The notes under the pieces are model-generated. The model was not told the origin of the DNA. It worked only from the letters and a program-made list of their open reading frames with translations, and did no database searches. This document shows positions 11,293 to 24,179 of a stretch of DNA of 64,000 nucleotides, piece after piece. The first letter of the stretch is position 1. Every line of letters starts with the position of its first letter. The DNA lies in NCBI GenBank assembly GCA_023078555.1, contig CM041198.1:3519354-3583353 (forward strand), written 5' to 3'. The position numbers and the translations under genes were made by a program. The DNA is from Ulva prolifera. Its lineage: Eukaryota; Chlorophyta; Ulvophyceae; Ulvales; Ulvaceae.

Positions 11293-13737
11293 GTGCAGGC
11301 TATCATAGTACAGGCAATGGACTCTGCGGCATGCATGCGTGATCGACTCCGCGCATGCGGCAGAGCCATTGTTGAGCAGCTGGCTCGGCGTCGGTGGGCT
11401 AGCTGGGTGGTGAAGAGACGTCGGCGCCCTGCGATCGGGCTGTGGTGGTTTTCAGCGGTGAGTGCGCGTGTGTCATTTGCACGGCTGCCGATGGTGTGTG
11501 AGTGTGTGCATGGCATCTTTGGCCCGCAGGGTAAGCAAGCTGCAGTGGTGCCTGTGCTCCCTGGCCACCCTGGCTTGGCCATGGTCTCCGAGATGTAACG
11601 GGGAGGGCTTGCTGGCTATACCTGAGATATGTAATTTCTCCGTAGCGAGTAGATGGCAGAGCTGAATGATGTTTACTGTGAAAGGCAGAGAGACAGGCAG
11701 GGCTGAGTGAGTTACAAGGACAGAGGCTGAGCGGGAGGCAGCGAGGCTGGACGTATGGACAGAGCTGTGTGTGCATTGTGTAGTGAGGCAGTAGCTTTCC
11801 AAGGATAGATTTAACAACGCAGGCAGCATTGCATTCACCATGCAACAACACAGTGCCACCAGATCACAGGAACACTGCCCTGAAGCGGAGAACAGTCACA
11901 CATGCCACCAGCCACTCTGGCGCAGCCACACAAAACACTCCCGAGGCCGTCCTGTGCTCTGCAAGCACCCACAACTGTTGACAGCTTAGTGTGGCAGTCA
12001 CCATCAGAGGGCACTGCGTGGGGGGCCGGGGGTGCTGGCAGGGCAGCTGTCAGGATGCTGCCTTTGATGATGGTGATAGGCCAGTATATGTGGTGTTAGT
12101 TAACGTGTATTACTTAATTGAACGCAGCACTAGCTAGGATAGTCGGTTTGCAGTCTGTTTTTCTGAAAGTGGTCGTAGCGGCAGCCTGAGAGGCACAGCT
12201 CCTTGCCCACTAGCATAGCCTTTCAGCATTGGCTTGTGGCACCGCTCCATGTGGGTTCCTACGTCTGAGTTGTGAGAATGAGTTGGCAGAATGAGATGTG
12301 TGAGAGCTGTGTGGGTTGCTGGGTAACCTTGGGGGGTCCCTGACGAGCCTGCTCCACTGCAGATATGGGAGAGAAACTAACGGACGTGGGGGGGTGGACG
12401 GGGTCTCTCGCACAATGCGTGGCCTGTGCTGCTGCTAGGCGCATGCTATTGCCTCCCACTGAAGAGATGACTGATGCAGTGCCCAGTCTGCCATAGTAAG
12501 TCCCCCAGGCTGAGAGAACAAGCCTGTGTCGTGACTTGTACCTGCAGTGGTACAAGGGCACACAGTTTCAGTGCTGGTTGGTACTGATCTGGCCTGTATG
12601 ATGAATTGAGCTTGCGTTTGAACAGGTTTACCTCTGACTAGCAGGTGGGTCTGGAGCAGGAACATCTGAAATTTGAGCATCTGAAATCTGAGTCAGGCAC
12701 ACACAGTGCACACACAGTGCACCATGCAAGAACAGAGTTGACACAGCAGTACCCATGTCAAACAGTCCACCGGATAGATAGACTGGACTGCAGTTGGGCT
12801 GGACTGGTCGTGAGTGCTCTGGTGCTGCATGTAGTTCTTGACTTGTATGTCAGGCCACATGACCTAAGGAATCTCTGATCAGTCAGGAAGCCAGTTGCAG
12901 AATTGTCTGCAAGCCATGGTCAAGCTCTCATCCATAGCAGACATGTTGACAGCCTAGAGCACACCCCTGGTGCAATTCGGAGTGGGCCTGAAGGTACCTG
13001 TACGTCACTTTGCGTTGACCTGCGTTGCCATGTAGTGCTGGTACGCTATGTGCTAGTGTCACTGTATGCACTTCACCTACAACAGTGACTAAAAAGGACC
13101 CGTACGGCCGCAGGAGTTCTAGAGTGTGTAAGGACGTATTGCGTGCTTTGGCGGTCTTAGTACACACAGCGTGCACAACGTGGCGCAGGTATCTCAGCGT
13201 TAGATCACTCGCTGCTCGCTCTCACATGAGACATGCAGCCTCCAGCGTGCACGAATGAAAATTTTTACGAATCAGTATGAAGTGGACTGCTCTACAAGCC
13301 TCGGCACTTCGAGTGTGTCGCTGCCAGGTCTCGGGTTGATGTGGCGTCAGCGTGGCCCAACTAGCTGGCCAGTCCAACTGGCGCCACATTCGCTCCCTTC
13401 GCATAGTGCGAACTCTAGTTCGCTGCTTCAGTTGGTGAACGCATGGCTGATCAGTCATGATCACGAGGGCTGACGATGGCGGGATAACTGCACGTGATCT
13501 GCAGCATCGTGGACGAGGAAGCTGGGTTCAACAATGATGTCTCCCGGCTACACCACGCGGGCGCCCGAAATCCCCGGCATGCCATGTTTGAGCACACGAC
13601 TTTCTCACGGAAGATGTTCACGGGAGCACTGCATGCTCTGCAGAGCACATCACACTGGCCAGGCTGCAGCAGCACCCCACAGCCAGCCAGAGCAACCGCT
13701 GCACCCGCACACCCGGCACCTTGTCCTTGTGTAGCAG

Positions 13738-13767
13738 TCCAGTGATATGACCGCTATACCACTGGAA
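13738..13767 (-). repeat. Dispersed palindromic repeat, copy 3
   Basis: On the minus strand it reads GGTTCCAGTGGTATAGCGG, then TCATATCACTGGA, a nearly perfect palindrome around the A-box-like core. It is the closest copy to copy 1. Confidence 0.65.
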
Positions 13768-15143
13768 CCTTGCACGTCGCCACACCGTGTGAGCCACGCA
13801 GCACCTGGACTACAGAACCTTGGCTCTCAGCAACACTATGGTTGTTGTGGCGTGGCGTTGCCAGCAATCGCTGACGCGGCTCCAGCGTGGCTGGCGCCTC
13901 CAGCGAACACGCCACACACACAAGTGCACACACCGAGCAGGCGGGTAGCGTTCTTGTGATGCTCGCTGTTTCCGCGGGGCTGCCCGCCTTGGTGCCTTTG
14001 CGCTTGCCGGCAGGAGCCGCCAGCTGTGCAAGACGGCTTTGTGTATCCCCTACACACCCAAGTAGATGGCGCTTGCCCCTGCTTCACCGACTCTGTCCTT
14101 GTAACATGCATCCTACTGGAGCTATGCGGGGAATGGGGCAACCGCAGCCGGCCTCTGCTTTGATGCCATGAACCCCTCGAGGGGGCCGTTGGCACGATCA
14201 TGCAGCCTAGCGCACATGAGTGCTCCGCCACAGCACTGTTATTGGAGGGTCTGATGGAGCGAGGATGCCCTGGAGGTTGATCGTTGCAGATCAGCCACTC
14301 ACATGCACACATACGTGGTCCCTGTTATTCAGTGTGGCCCGTTTCCAGTGCGGACAGGGCTCCAGATTCACTGTACTTCTACTTGACACACAATGCAGCA
14401 TGAAGGTTTCATACATGCAGCCGAGAACATAACCGTAGTGCCATGGATAGTCATCTGAACCTCACAAGGCGATTCAAAATGGTGAGTCTTTTCAGGAAGG
14501 GGTGTGGACTCTGCCAGGCAGACGAGTACACAGTGACTTTCTCCGGGTTGGACCATTTGCAGAGCTAGGCTTCGGCTGTAGTAGAGATGGGCGCAAGTGA
14601 ACGGAAAGTCATCCATGCCAAAGCGCGGGCGGATATCTATCCTGACGGTCACTATTGCGAGCACCTGTCGCAAGCACGTGTCAACAATTTTCAAGCTTCG
14701 TAACTGCACAGTGTCAGATGCCAAGCATTTTCGTGATGTTATAATTATACCGGTTAGGCTTTACAATTCTGCTGTGTAATCCTGAAGCCATTACCGCGGA
14801 AAGCGGGAATCACGGTGATCCAATGCACAGAGTCCACCCGCGCTCCGAGGAGCGCCCACGGACCTAATCAAACTCGGAAACGCAAACCCCACGCACTACA
14901 AGTAGCGCCACATAATGTTTCAAAATCCTTGACCGGCTGCGCCTGCTCACGAGTTTTTGCAGCAGCGGCTGTTCAGGTCAGGTTCAGGTAGGAGACAGAG
15001 GGCCTGCCGAGAGCCTCACATCATAGTTCGTTCATGCAACTTCACCTGTAGACACCTCTTCTAGACGGCATGGTTCTTGCCTTGGGCTTCGGCAGAGCTG
15101 GGCAACTCGTCTGCACTTGCACGGGTGGCAGTCGCCAGCCAGA

Positions 15144-18100
15144 TTACACGACAGGCTTGGAATCCCGGAGAGCCTTGACCTGCTGCTCGAGGTACTGGAC
15201 CCTGCACGACGACTGCTTCGCATCATCACCAGATGGTGTTGCAAAGACAAAGGGCGGCGAGGCAGGCAGCAGAGCAAAATCAGCGGGGGTTGCGAGAGCA
15301 CGACAACCAACGCAGCCCGAACATTAGGACTTCAAGGCGGCTTGCAGTTCCACTTCATGTACATGAGCGAAACTACATTGAAGCGTTAAAAGTCAGCCAC
15401 AACGGCCCTGCCAGGAATAAAGCACGGGCATCAAGCACAGGAAGACCAAAACAGAGCCAGGTCAACTGGCGCTCAAGAACTTACGGCATGCAGTCCTGTT
15501 GGCTTCTGCACTTCTGTTACGCTTGAGATGCAAATGCTGCAGTTCCCCACAACAGCTCCACAAATACCACAATGAATGACTGAGCACATGCGGTCACAAA
15601 CACACACACACACACACACAGAGCACAGGGAAGCGCACCGCGTCAGCAGAGCCTGCTCCGACTCATCAGTCTTGCCCTTGATGAGGTCAGCGCCCTGTGT
15701 TGCCTCGTACGCGCTGCCGCCGTGGTGCGACACGTCGAGGCCCATGCGCTCCTCAGCCTCATCGACACGCAGCAACCCGAGCATCTTCATGAGGTAGAAG
15801 AAGGGGAACATGTGGCCGAGGACCCAGGCGGTGATGGCGATGATGAGCACGACCGCAGCGCCGAGTAGGTTGCCTCCGCCGCCCATGAAGAGGCCTGCAC
15901 GGGTGAGAGATGCGGGTTGGTGCAACTATTTGAACACCTCAAGCCGGCAGATGCGCGCTCTCAGGCAGCAGCACAGCGGATAGGCACGCCCGCCCAACGC
16001 CATCAAGGGGACAGCCGGACTGACCAGCAGCATGGCAATCCAGTGGCTGTGAGCATGAGCTGGCGAGGGAGCGTGGGCACTGTCTCTGGCCCATGTGGGA
16101 CGGCGCCAGCTCCGGCGCAGGTGAGGACATTGTGCACACTCAGAGAGACGACACACACGCGCCAGCTCAGCATCAACAAGGGGCGGCCATGGAGCATGCA
16201 GGGGTGGCTGTGCCGCACCATAGTTGCCGTTCAAGCCCCCGTAGGACAGTTCAACGTTTGGCTCGTGTGCAAACAGGGCCGCGGCGATGAGACCCCAGGC
16301 GCCAGTGAAACCGTGCACGGCCGCAGCATCCAGGGGATCGTCCACCTTGAGCACATGCGACACGAGCTTGGACGCCCCGACGTAGACGAAGCCGGCGAGG
16401 ATTCCGATGAGCAGACCCGCCCACGGCTGCATGCACAACACACACGGCGGTCAGCCGGTGCACCCCGCTGGCGCGAGCACTCCTCTCATGCATGGTGCGT
16501 GAGCAACACGAAGCCGTTTTCTGCATGTGTTGCATGCCGCAAGGATCCAGTGGCACAGCAGTCACATCACTGCATTGCCGACCGTCGCCGCACGTGGTGC
16601 GGAGCATGCCGGCACAAGCGCTCCAAAACGGCAGCTGCATGCACACTGCAGGGCAAGGAGCGGGGTCGCACGTCAACCACGGAGCAGGCGGAGGTGATGC
16701 CGACGAGGCCGGCGAGGGTGCCGTTCGACGCCCCGATGAGGTCCCACACAACGTGGCCGGTGGCGATGTACTCAAAGGCCATCAGAAGCACGAGCGTCGA
16801 AAGAGTTCCGCCGGCGGCGGAGAGTGTAGTGTTGATTGCCGCCAGTGCAGCGATGGGCCCGGCGCCGATGATCACGAGCGCTGAGCCGGGGTTGAAGCCA
16901 TACCAGCCAAACCAGAGAATGAAAACGCCGAGGATTGCGAGGGATGCGTTGTGGCCGGGGATGCTCTGGGGCTGCATGCATGTGTACGCATTGTCGGCTG
17001 CAGAAGGTTTACATTGGGCTTGAGCAGATGCGCAGGATACGGTCAGGGCAGGCCGCATAGAGAACAGGTGAACAGATATAGAAAAGACTACGTCTACGTT
17101 GACATACATGGCATGTGTTGTGCGCGCGTTGCTCAGTTGCGCGTGTGCAAATGGAGGGCTGAGGGAACAAGGAAGGGCATCGAAGGCCAGGCAGGCGGGT
17201 TGGGGCGTGGCCAGAGGTGGAAGTACCTTGCCGTCTGCATCGAAGCGGCCGATTCGGGGTCCGATGACGAATGCGCCGGCAAGGGCTGCGAGGCCGCCCG
17301 TCATATGCACCACTCCACATCCTGCAAAATCGATGACGCCGGTGTCGAACAGCTTGTCTTCAGCACGGAAGGCAGAGATCCAGCCGGTGGTGCTCCACAC
17401 CCCTGCACAACCAATCCGGCATCCCGTTAAGGCCACTGCTTGCTTTGTATCAGCATGCAACACACGGGCGATCAGCATCAGCAATGCCCAAGCCCGCAGC
17501 CGCTCTGAAGACACCAGCACAGCAACTTACAAGCTACAGCTTTCTGCGGGGAGGGGAAGCGTACAGTGGACGACAACTGGATAGACCCAGGACGTGAGAA
17601 TGACCGCGTACGCAAGGTAGCCCTCGAACTTGCATCGCTCGGCAACTGCTCCGGAAACGATAGTTGCTGCTGTGGCCGCGAACTGCAGGCGTGAATGGGA
17701 TGTTTAGGTATCGGTCAGGCGCCCATAGAGGAACTAGTGCATCCCAGGTGACATCGCACGGGCAATTCATTGGGATCGTACCGCGAACTGGAAGAACCAG
17801 CCATACCAACCCGACTTTGCCAGGCCGCTCTCACTGTTCAGAGCGAATTGGCTCCATCCGATGAAGTTGTTACCAGTGTCACCTTCGTCGTTGTCGCCAC
17901 CATACGCAAAGCCGTAGCCGAGGAGGTAGAAGCAGACTGCGCCGAAGCACGCGTCCAGCAAGTTCTTCAGCACGATGTTCTTGGCGTTCTTGGACCGGAC
18001 TGAGCCCACTGAAAGCTGCAGAGGCGAGTGCGGGGTGAGGTTACATGCCGGCAGGAATTGACCATGGCATTGACTCACGCGGCGCATGACGCAGCTGAGA

Positions 18101-18820
18101 ACGCAGCAAGCTGCCGCGTGGCAACAGCAGGAAACTGAGGGAGATGTGACAGGAAGCAGGTGTCGACGAAGCAGACGCTGCAGCGACAACGCCGTTTCGC
18201 AGCGACCAGGCTGCTAGGGTATGCCGACGTGTCCGTGTGGCAAGTAAACGGCAGGCAAGCACGACGAGAATTCGCACCATCGCGAAGCCGCATTGCATGA
18301 AGAACACCTGCATATCATGGCTTCGATGTTGCTATGCTGGATGCATGCTGCTGCAGTAGCAGCAGCAGGCTTGCTGTGCTGCTGCCGACACGGCCTGTCG
18401 ACATCAACAGCCGGCAGTCTCGGGTACCGCAAATTCACGGCCACGCGATACTAAACAAAGCGTTTAGCGACCTCGGGTGCTTTCTGGGCACAGACGCACA
18501 CGCTCCAGCGTGTGCGCTTGTTAGTCTGTCGCAGCATGGTCATGGTCGGCCAGCGGGACCGGCAATGGCCGTTAAACAAAGAGGGCATACATGAAAACAC
18601 ACATTTAAATCACTCAGCGTGGGCGGATAGCTGCTTGCTGTACCTGTGCTTGCCGCGTGAACGAGCATGCACCGGCAGACATTAACACCAAAATCAGCCG
18701 AGCACGCACCAGATACCCAGAAAGAAGCACGAAGAAAATATTGAGATCAGCGATCTGATCGTCAGTGGCGCCGCTCGCTGGCGGGCCTTCCTCTGCCTCT
18801 AAGAGCCTGCGATCGAGCAT
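15144..18820 (-). CDS. AMT1-type ammonium transporter, nine exons
   Basis: Exons on the minus strand: 18820-18710, 18307-18278, 18015-17782, 17682-17565, 17402-17227, 16971-16672, 16426-16219, 15894-15639 and 15201-15144. They join in phase to 496 residues, the normal length for plant and algal AMT1. The family signature is present ([19 protein letters not shown]), as are both pore histidines (in CGVVHMTGG and [11 protein letters not shown]) and [16 protein letters not shown]. Eleven membrane helices are expected. It moves ammonium across the plasma membrane. The cytosolic tail keeps the regulatory motif, here GLDVSHHGG; plants have GMDLTRHGG with a phosphorylated Thr, so Ser takes that place. 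The tail ends in a short helix, [15 protein letters not shown]. Exon 2 is a 30-nt microexon encoding [10 protein letters not shown]. No regulatory site was recognised upstream. Confidence 0.95.
15598..15620. repeat. CA/TG dinucleotide repeat
   Basis: A run of about eleven CA units in the last intron of the ammonium transporter, just downstream of the exon 8 donor site on the minus strand. Confidence 0.9.
16541..16577 (+). repeat. Dispersed palindromic repeat, copy 4 (diverged)
   Basis: It reads AAGGATCCAGTGGCACAGCA, then GTCACATCACTGCATTGCC, and lies inside an intron of the ammonium transporter. The left half, the spacing and the flanking GCAAGGATCC match copy 2; the core has several changes. 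Confidence 0.5.
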
Positions 18821-19382
18821 CGTGCACGGAACCTGAGAAAACCCGGAACAATCGCGGGCACGTATCCAGCAGCAGTTACGACCAACTCGGAAGGCGTTGT
18901 AACGTGTCACACGCAGATGTCTCACTGTAGTGCAGGTCGCATCCCAGTTTTGTGTCTGCAGGCCATGTGCAAACCAGGGCATGGATTATGAATGGCCGCG
19001 TTTGATGTCGTACAATCGAACGCCGCCGGAAACCGCGACACCTAGGAGCCATGCATGCGGCCTCATATGCATGTCCACGCCTACACTGCATGGCCACCAG
19101 TTCGGTGCACACTTCAGTGATGTAGCCGCATCGCTGAACCATGGCGACGAGAATGGCACGATAAGCTTTGTTGCCAAGGCCAGAGGTGTGACAACCTCGA
19201 GGACTGCAGAGCCTGGCACTCCCCATAAGTGTATTGGCCATGGTTCTGCTGTCAGCCCAGCACTCCTCCTGCACACGCAGCTGCTGCCTGTCTGACCCTC
19301 GCTGATGCCATTGCTGGTCCAGTGCCCTCTCAATCTCACGGGTATACAGTGGAAGCAAGGCGTGCAAGGTTGCCTGCTGTGA
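18821..19382. other. Divergent intergenic region
   Basis: This 560-bp gap separates the starts of the ammonium transporter (minus) and the SNF2 gene (plus), so it should hold both promoters. Both 5' untranslated regions may reach into it. No TATA box or named motif could be assigned. Confidence 0.4.
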
Positions 19383-22300
19383 ATGCCAGAGGCGATCATG
19401 GCGCAGGAGCCTGCAGCAAGCCAGGTCAACACCACCAGCGCAGTGATGGACCTGACGGGAGATAGAGATGATGACGATGATCATGGTGCTGGTAATGTGT
19501 ACAAGCGTGTGACACCGGACAGGCTGGTGTGGCTCTGGTTGATATGCCTGCCATTCAACATCTGGCACTTGGACCAGTCATGGCAGGTCAAATGCAGGTC
19601 GTAGAAGGCAATCAGAATGTCCCACTGCAGATTCCACAAAGATTTGTGCCGGCTCCGGTGCCCAGAAAGCTCCCTGCATCCCTGGAGACTGGGCCTCAAA
19701 ACACTGCACCACTCGCGCAGCACAACGTCGGAGCGACAGCCAGTCCATCGCAACCACGCTCGCACACAAGCAATCATGTTTCAAGTGAGATCTTTCATGG
19801 CTGTTGACATGATCGCTTGCGCGTCCATTGCCATGTTTTCCGGAACGTGGTGCCCGTGTATAACCGCTCCCTCGTCACAGGAGGGCGTCCGCGCATCCCA
19901 GACGCTAGACTATGAGAAACATGCCACCTATCTATGCGTCCAGGCCCGGAAGTTTTGCTCAAGAGCCCGTTTCCAATGGCGAACAGCAGGCACCTTCCGG
20001 CTTCCTTGGCACACGCAAAGCCAGTCTCTCATGCTCTTCCGTCCCCACCTGCCGTAGCTCAGCCTATCGCTGGAGCAGGTTTACCATTCTTCCCATCAGC
20101 CGCAGCTCTATCGTCAGCTGCAGGCACCCGGGGCACTGAACAAGTGCCTGGGACTGCCCAGCAAGCGACCAACTCCACTGCCCAGCAAGCGACCAACTCC
20201 ACTGGCGCAGACAGCCAGGAGGCAATGCAAGCAGTTGTGGATGCCCTCAGCGTCTGCTCCGTCCAGCCCGCCGACCCTCCATCCGGGACCATGATCGTGA
20301 CCTTGCTGAAACATCAACGGCTTGCGTTGGGATGGATGCTGTCTCGAGAGGGCGCGGGTGCAGGGAAGAAGGCACTCTGCCCGGACGGGGGAATACTGGC
20401 AGATGACCAGGTAAGTCCCGCCCAGATGTTGCATCGTCGAAGCTGCCACACTCGTCAGGTGCTCAAACTTACATTCCCGCAGCACAAACAGAGCAGCCGT
20501 TTGCCCCACCAAACCATACTCTACCACCTCGTTTCTCATCAATGACCCAGCGTGCTCAGCACAGGCAATCACACCTCGTAGCGACTGTCCACTCACCCCG
20601 CACTGAATTTCACATTTCTTCTTCGAGGTCTCCACGGGCAGCTTGTGTGCCTGCAAATGAGCGGCGAAGGGTACCCTGTGCATCACACGACAGGCTGGGT
20701 GCCGTCAGCGACAGCAGTGTTGCTTGGGTCGATTGCTGCTACCACCGGCCTGGATCCAGTGGGAACCAGCGTCACCAGGCGCCTCAGAAGCGCTGCCTAA
20801 TGCATGCACCCGTGGCCGCGAGGTGCCCCAGGGACAGCAGCTGCTGAGAGTGAAGGGCACAAGCACCAGCACAGCATCGCCCACAAAAAAAAACGATTAG
20901 CGATTTCATCGTGGCTGTTCAGGGACTCGGCAAAACGGTGTCCACGATCGCGCTGCTTGTGAGCAACCACGTCGAGCCGGTACGGGAGTGGAAGCGTGCA
21001 CATGTCGACCTCAATCAGCCGAAGCGGAAACGCCTCCGGGCGGACCCCGCCCGGCCGGACGCGCCTGCCCCCGCAGACCCTGCCACGCCGTCTGTGCCGA
21101 CCCCCCCCGCCTCCGCGGCGCCCTGTGCCGCTTCCGCGGCGGCCCCGCCACGCGAGGGAGTGGCTGCGGTGGCTGCTGCGCCGCGCGGGGCCGCACCGGA
21201 GGCGCCGGCCGATGAGCTGTGCATAGTAGAGCCCCCTGCGGTGGACGCAGAGGTGGCAGCTGCGACAGAGGAACCGGCGGTGTGGCCCCGTCCACTAACT
21301 TGACTCACGGTGGCTTGTGGCGGTACACTGCCGTGATGCAGGAGCGGCCGGTGGTTACCCGGCATGGCGGCAGGGCATCGCAGTGTGCCGTTCTGTGTGT
21401 GCGTTGCCAGGACGAATGCAGAGAGGAGGGTGGGTCTGCAGGCAATCCCCACCGAAACAGCACACACGGTGCGCCTGTGCATGTGGCGCCTGGCGCGGTG
21501 GCCACGGGTGTGGGGCTCATTGTCCTCAAACGAGCGAGACATCCTCCAGGTCCAGTGTGTGGCCAATGATCTGAGCCGTGGTCAGCCGAGGACCCGCAAT
21601 CGCTGCGCCACACGCCGGCCTGCCGTTGCACCTGCTTCAGCTGAGTGTCTATGCGAGGGTGCGGCTGCGCTGCAGGTGGCGGAGGCAGAGCTACACAAGC
21701 CCGGCAGGGGTGACGCGGGGGCCGGGCGGCCGCCTCGCATGGGAGCGGCCGCTGGCAGGAGTAGCTGGGGTGGGAGGGAGCCCGCTGGCACACTGATTGT
21801 AGCGCCGACGTCTCTGTTGAAGCAGTGGGAGAGTGAGATCCAGACCAAGGTGCGGATGCTGCTGTCTGATGCACGAGACTGCTGTGGGTGGGTTGTGGCA
21901 CCATCCTGGCCAGTCCAAGGTCGGAACGCCGCATGGTCTGACAACCATGGGTTGCAAAAAGAGTCATTTTTGTGGGAGAGTAGTTGTTTCAGGCGGCTTC
22001 CATGCGGTGCTGTCTGGAATACTGCAGGATGTTCTAGCGTGGGGCAACGTTCTAGTCAATCGAGCTCACTGAGCGTCTTGCAGGGGCCATGACATGCACA
22101 TGTGGTACTCAAAACGGCTGTTTTGTTTGTGACCAGGCCCCCATGGCGGTGCACATTGCATGACACATCACCAAGGCATATGCTGGTAACATCTACTAAG
22201 CACCGCAGCTTGGCAAATGCCTGCTTTTGAGGTGCAGAGTGCACACTAGCGTCAGCTCTGTGGAGCGTGGGCCTGTCCTGGTCAGCACTTGCACTTGTCT

Positions 22301-24139
22301 CCCTGCTTGAGTACCCGCACCTCCGGCCTCCGCTTGTACCTGCCGCTGCGAACACAATCCCCAGCGAGTGTGAAGAGTGGTGCCGTGTTCCTCGCCTGAT
22401 TGCGAGCGTGGCGTATGGCCGCTGCTGTACCCCAGCTGGCGTGCAGGTACATCCCAGCCAGAACTTCAACACGCTGGTGTACCACGGCAAGTCACGCGAC
22501 TCCGTCACGTCATGCAGCGGGCTGTCTTCGTTCTCTGTCGTCATCACTTCCTACACCATGCTCGCGAACGAGTGCGGCAGCGTCGGTACCATCAAAGGCA
22601 AGACGGAGCTGATCGACTTGGCCAGCGACGACGAGGACGACACCTCAGGCGCGCACACTACCAGCTAGCGCACCGCTTGCTTGCGTACCAAGCGCTGCGT
22701 GTGCTATCGCAGCAGCTGATGTGGCACTAAAGACTGCCAGATTCGTGGGAAGTCAGTGCAGGGGTGCAGCAGTGCAAGACAGCATCACCCGGCATGCGCT
22801 ATGCGCTCACGCACAGTACTCAGGGATATGCCCAGTGCTGCTGCCTGCGTACAGCCCTTCCTGTGGTGCAGCTGTGTGTGCGGGACGCCTCTCTGTGTAC
22901 CTCAGCTCTCTCCTGCAGATGCAGTGCAGCCCACACCTCTGCCACACTACTGTATGCTCCTCTCTTGCACAGGATGGGCCGGCACGCGCCGCCACATCGT
23001 TCGTTCCCACACACCACATCCCAGGTAATCATGTGCGGGTAGGCACTGCGTCTCATCCCTACATCACCGTCCCCGCCGCCCGGCTCGCCTGCTGTCCTTC
23101 GAGGCCGCGCAGACACGCCAAGCGTGGTGCTGATGCTCCCGCCCCGAACCTGCAGGTGGCAAGAAGGGCGGCAAGAAGGCCCGCAAGTACGGCGAAGACG
23201 GCCTGCTGTTCCAGGTGCGCTGGCAGCGGGTCGTGCTCGACGAGGGCCAGGTCATCAAGAACCCCCGCACACGCGTGGCGCAGGCGGCGTGGGCGCTCTC
23301 CGCCACACACCGGTACGCCCCTCCGCCCCCCCCCTGCCACACCTTCAGCACTTTACACCATGCAGTGGCCTGAGGTCTTGTGATGTGTTCGCCCCCCTCT
23401 GGCACACCCACCGCGGCATCATATCGTTCAACACCCCCCACGCCGCACGGCAGCGGTTCCCGGCGTTGCGGCGACGGTCGCTGCCGCAGTGTGTAGGACA
23501 GCATGCACGCCAGGGTTTGGCAGACGCAGCATGAGTCCCACGCGGGGGCCCTCAGCAAGAGCACGCTTTGCGTGCTTGAGGAGCGACCCTGAGAAGTGTG
23601 CAGCACGCTGCAGGTGGATCCTCAGCGGCACCCCAATTCAGAACAGCGTGAGTGACCTCTACAGCTACTTCCGGTTCCTCAAGTGGGCGCCGTTTGACAA
23701 GCAGGCCGTGTTTCGCTCGCAGATCGCAGACGTCATCAAGCGCAACGCGGAGAAGGGCTACCGAAAGCTGCAGCAAATCCTCAAGGTCCCCTCCCCCCCT
23801 CCCTTCCTCTGTGACCGCCCCTCTGTTTTCCTGCTCACTGGTCTGTGAGGTATGGTGTGCTGTGTCACTGAGCACACAAAATCTCACATGCCAAGAATAT
23901 CGGCATGCTGCGAGACCAGAGTGCTGCGTGCTGTGAGGCCGGGCGCAGCGTGCAGGGCGTGCTACTGCGGCGCACGAAGTACACGAGCCTCGACGGCCAG
24001 CCGATCCTCAACCTGCCACCGTGCCGCCAGACACAGGAGTGCATCGACCTCGACGACAAAGAGCGCGCCTTCTACGATGACCTCAAGCGCCAGAGCCAGG
24101 ACGTCGTGAGCGGCCTGCGCGCAGGCGCCTCCGGGTGCG

Positions 24140-24179
<40 letters not shown>

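Larger units (their letters stand above)
9008..15143. other. Six-kb stretch without a convincing gene
   Basis: I looked for splice-linked exons on both strands and found none with a recognisable domain. It contains two copies of the dispersed palindrome (9106-9142, 13738-13767), a short direct repeat of ACTTGCATGGACACCC (near 10452 and 10477), a TC microsatellite near 11041, and one minus-strand frame (10969-11292) listed separately. Another weak candidate is 13470-13740, open on both strands. Fast-evolving or non-coding transcripts cannot be excluded. Confidence 0.5.
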
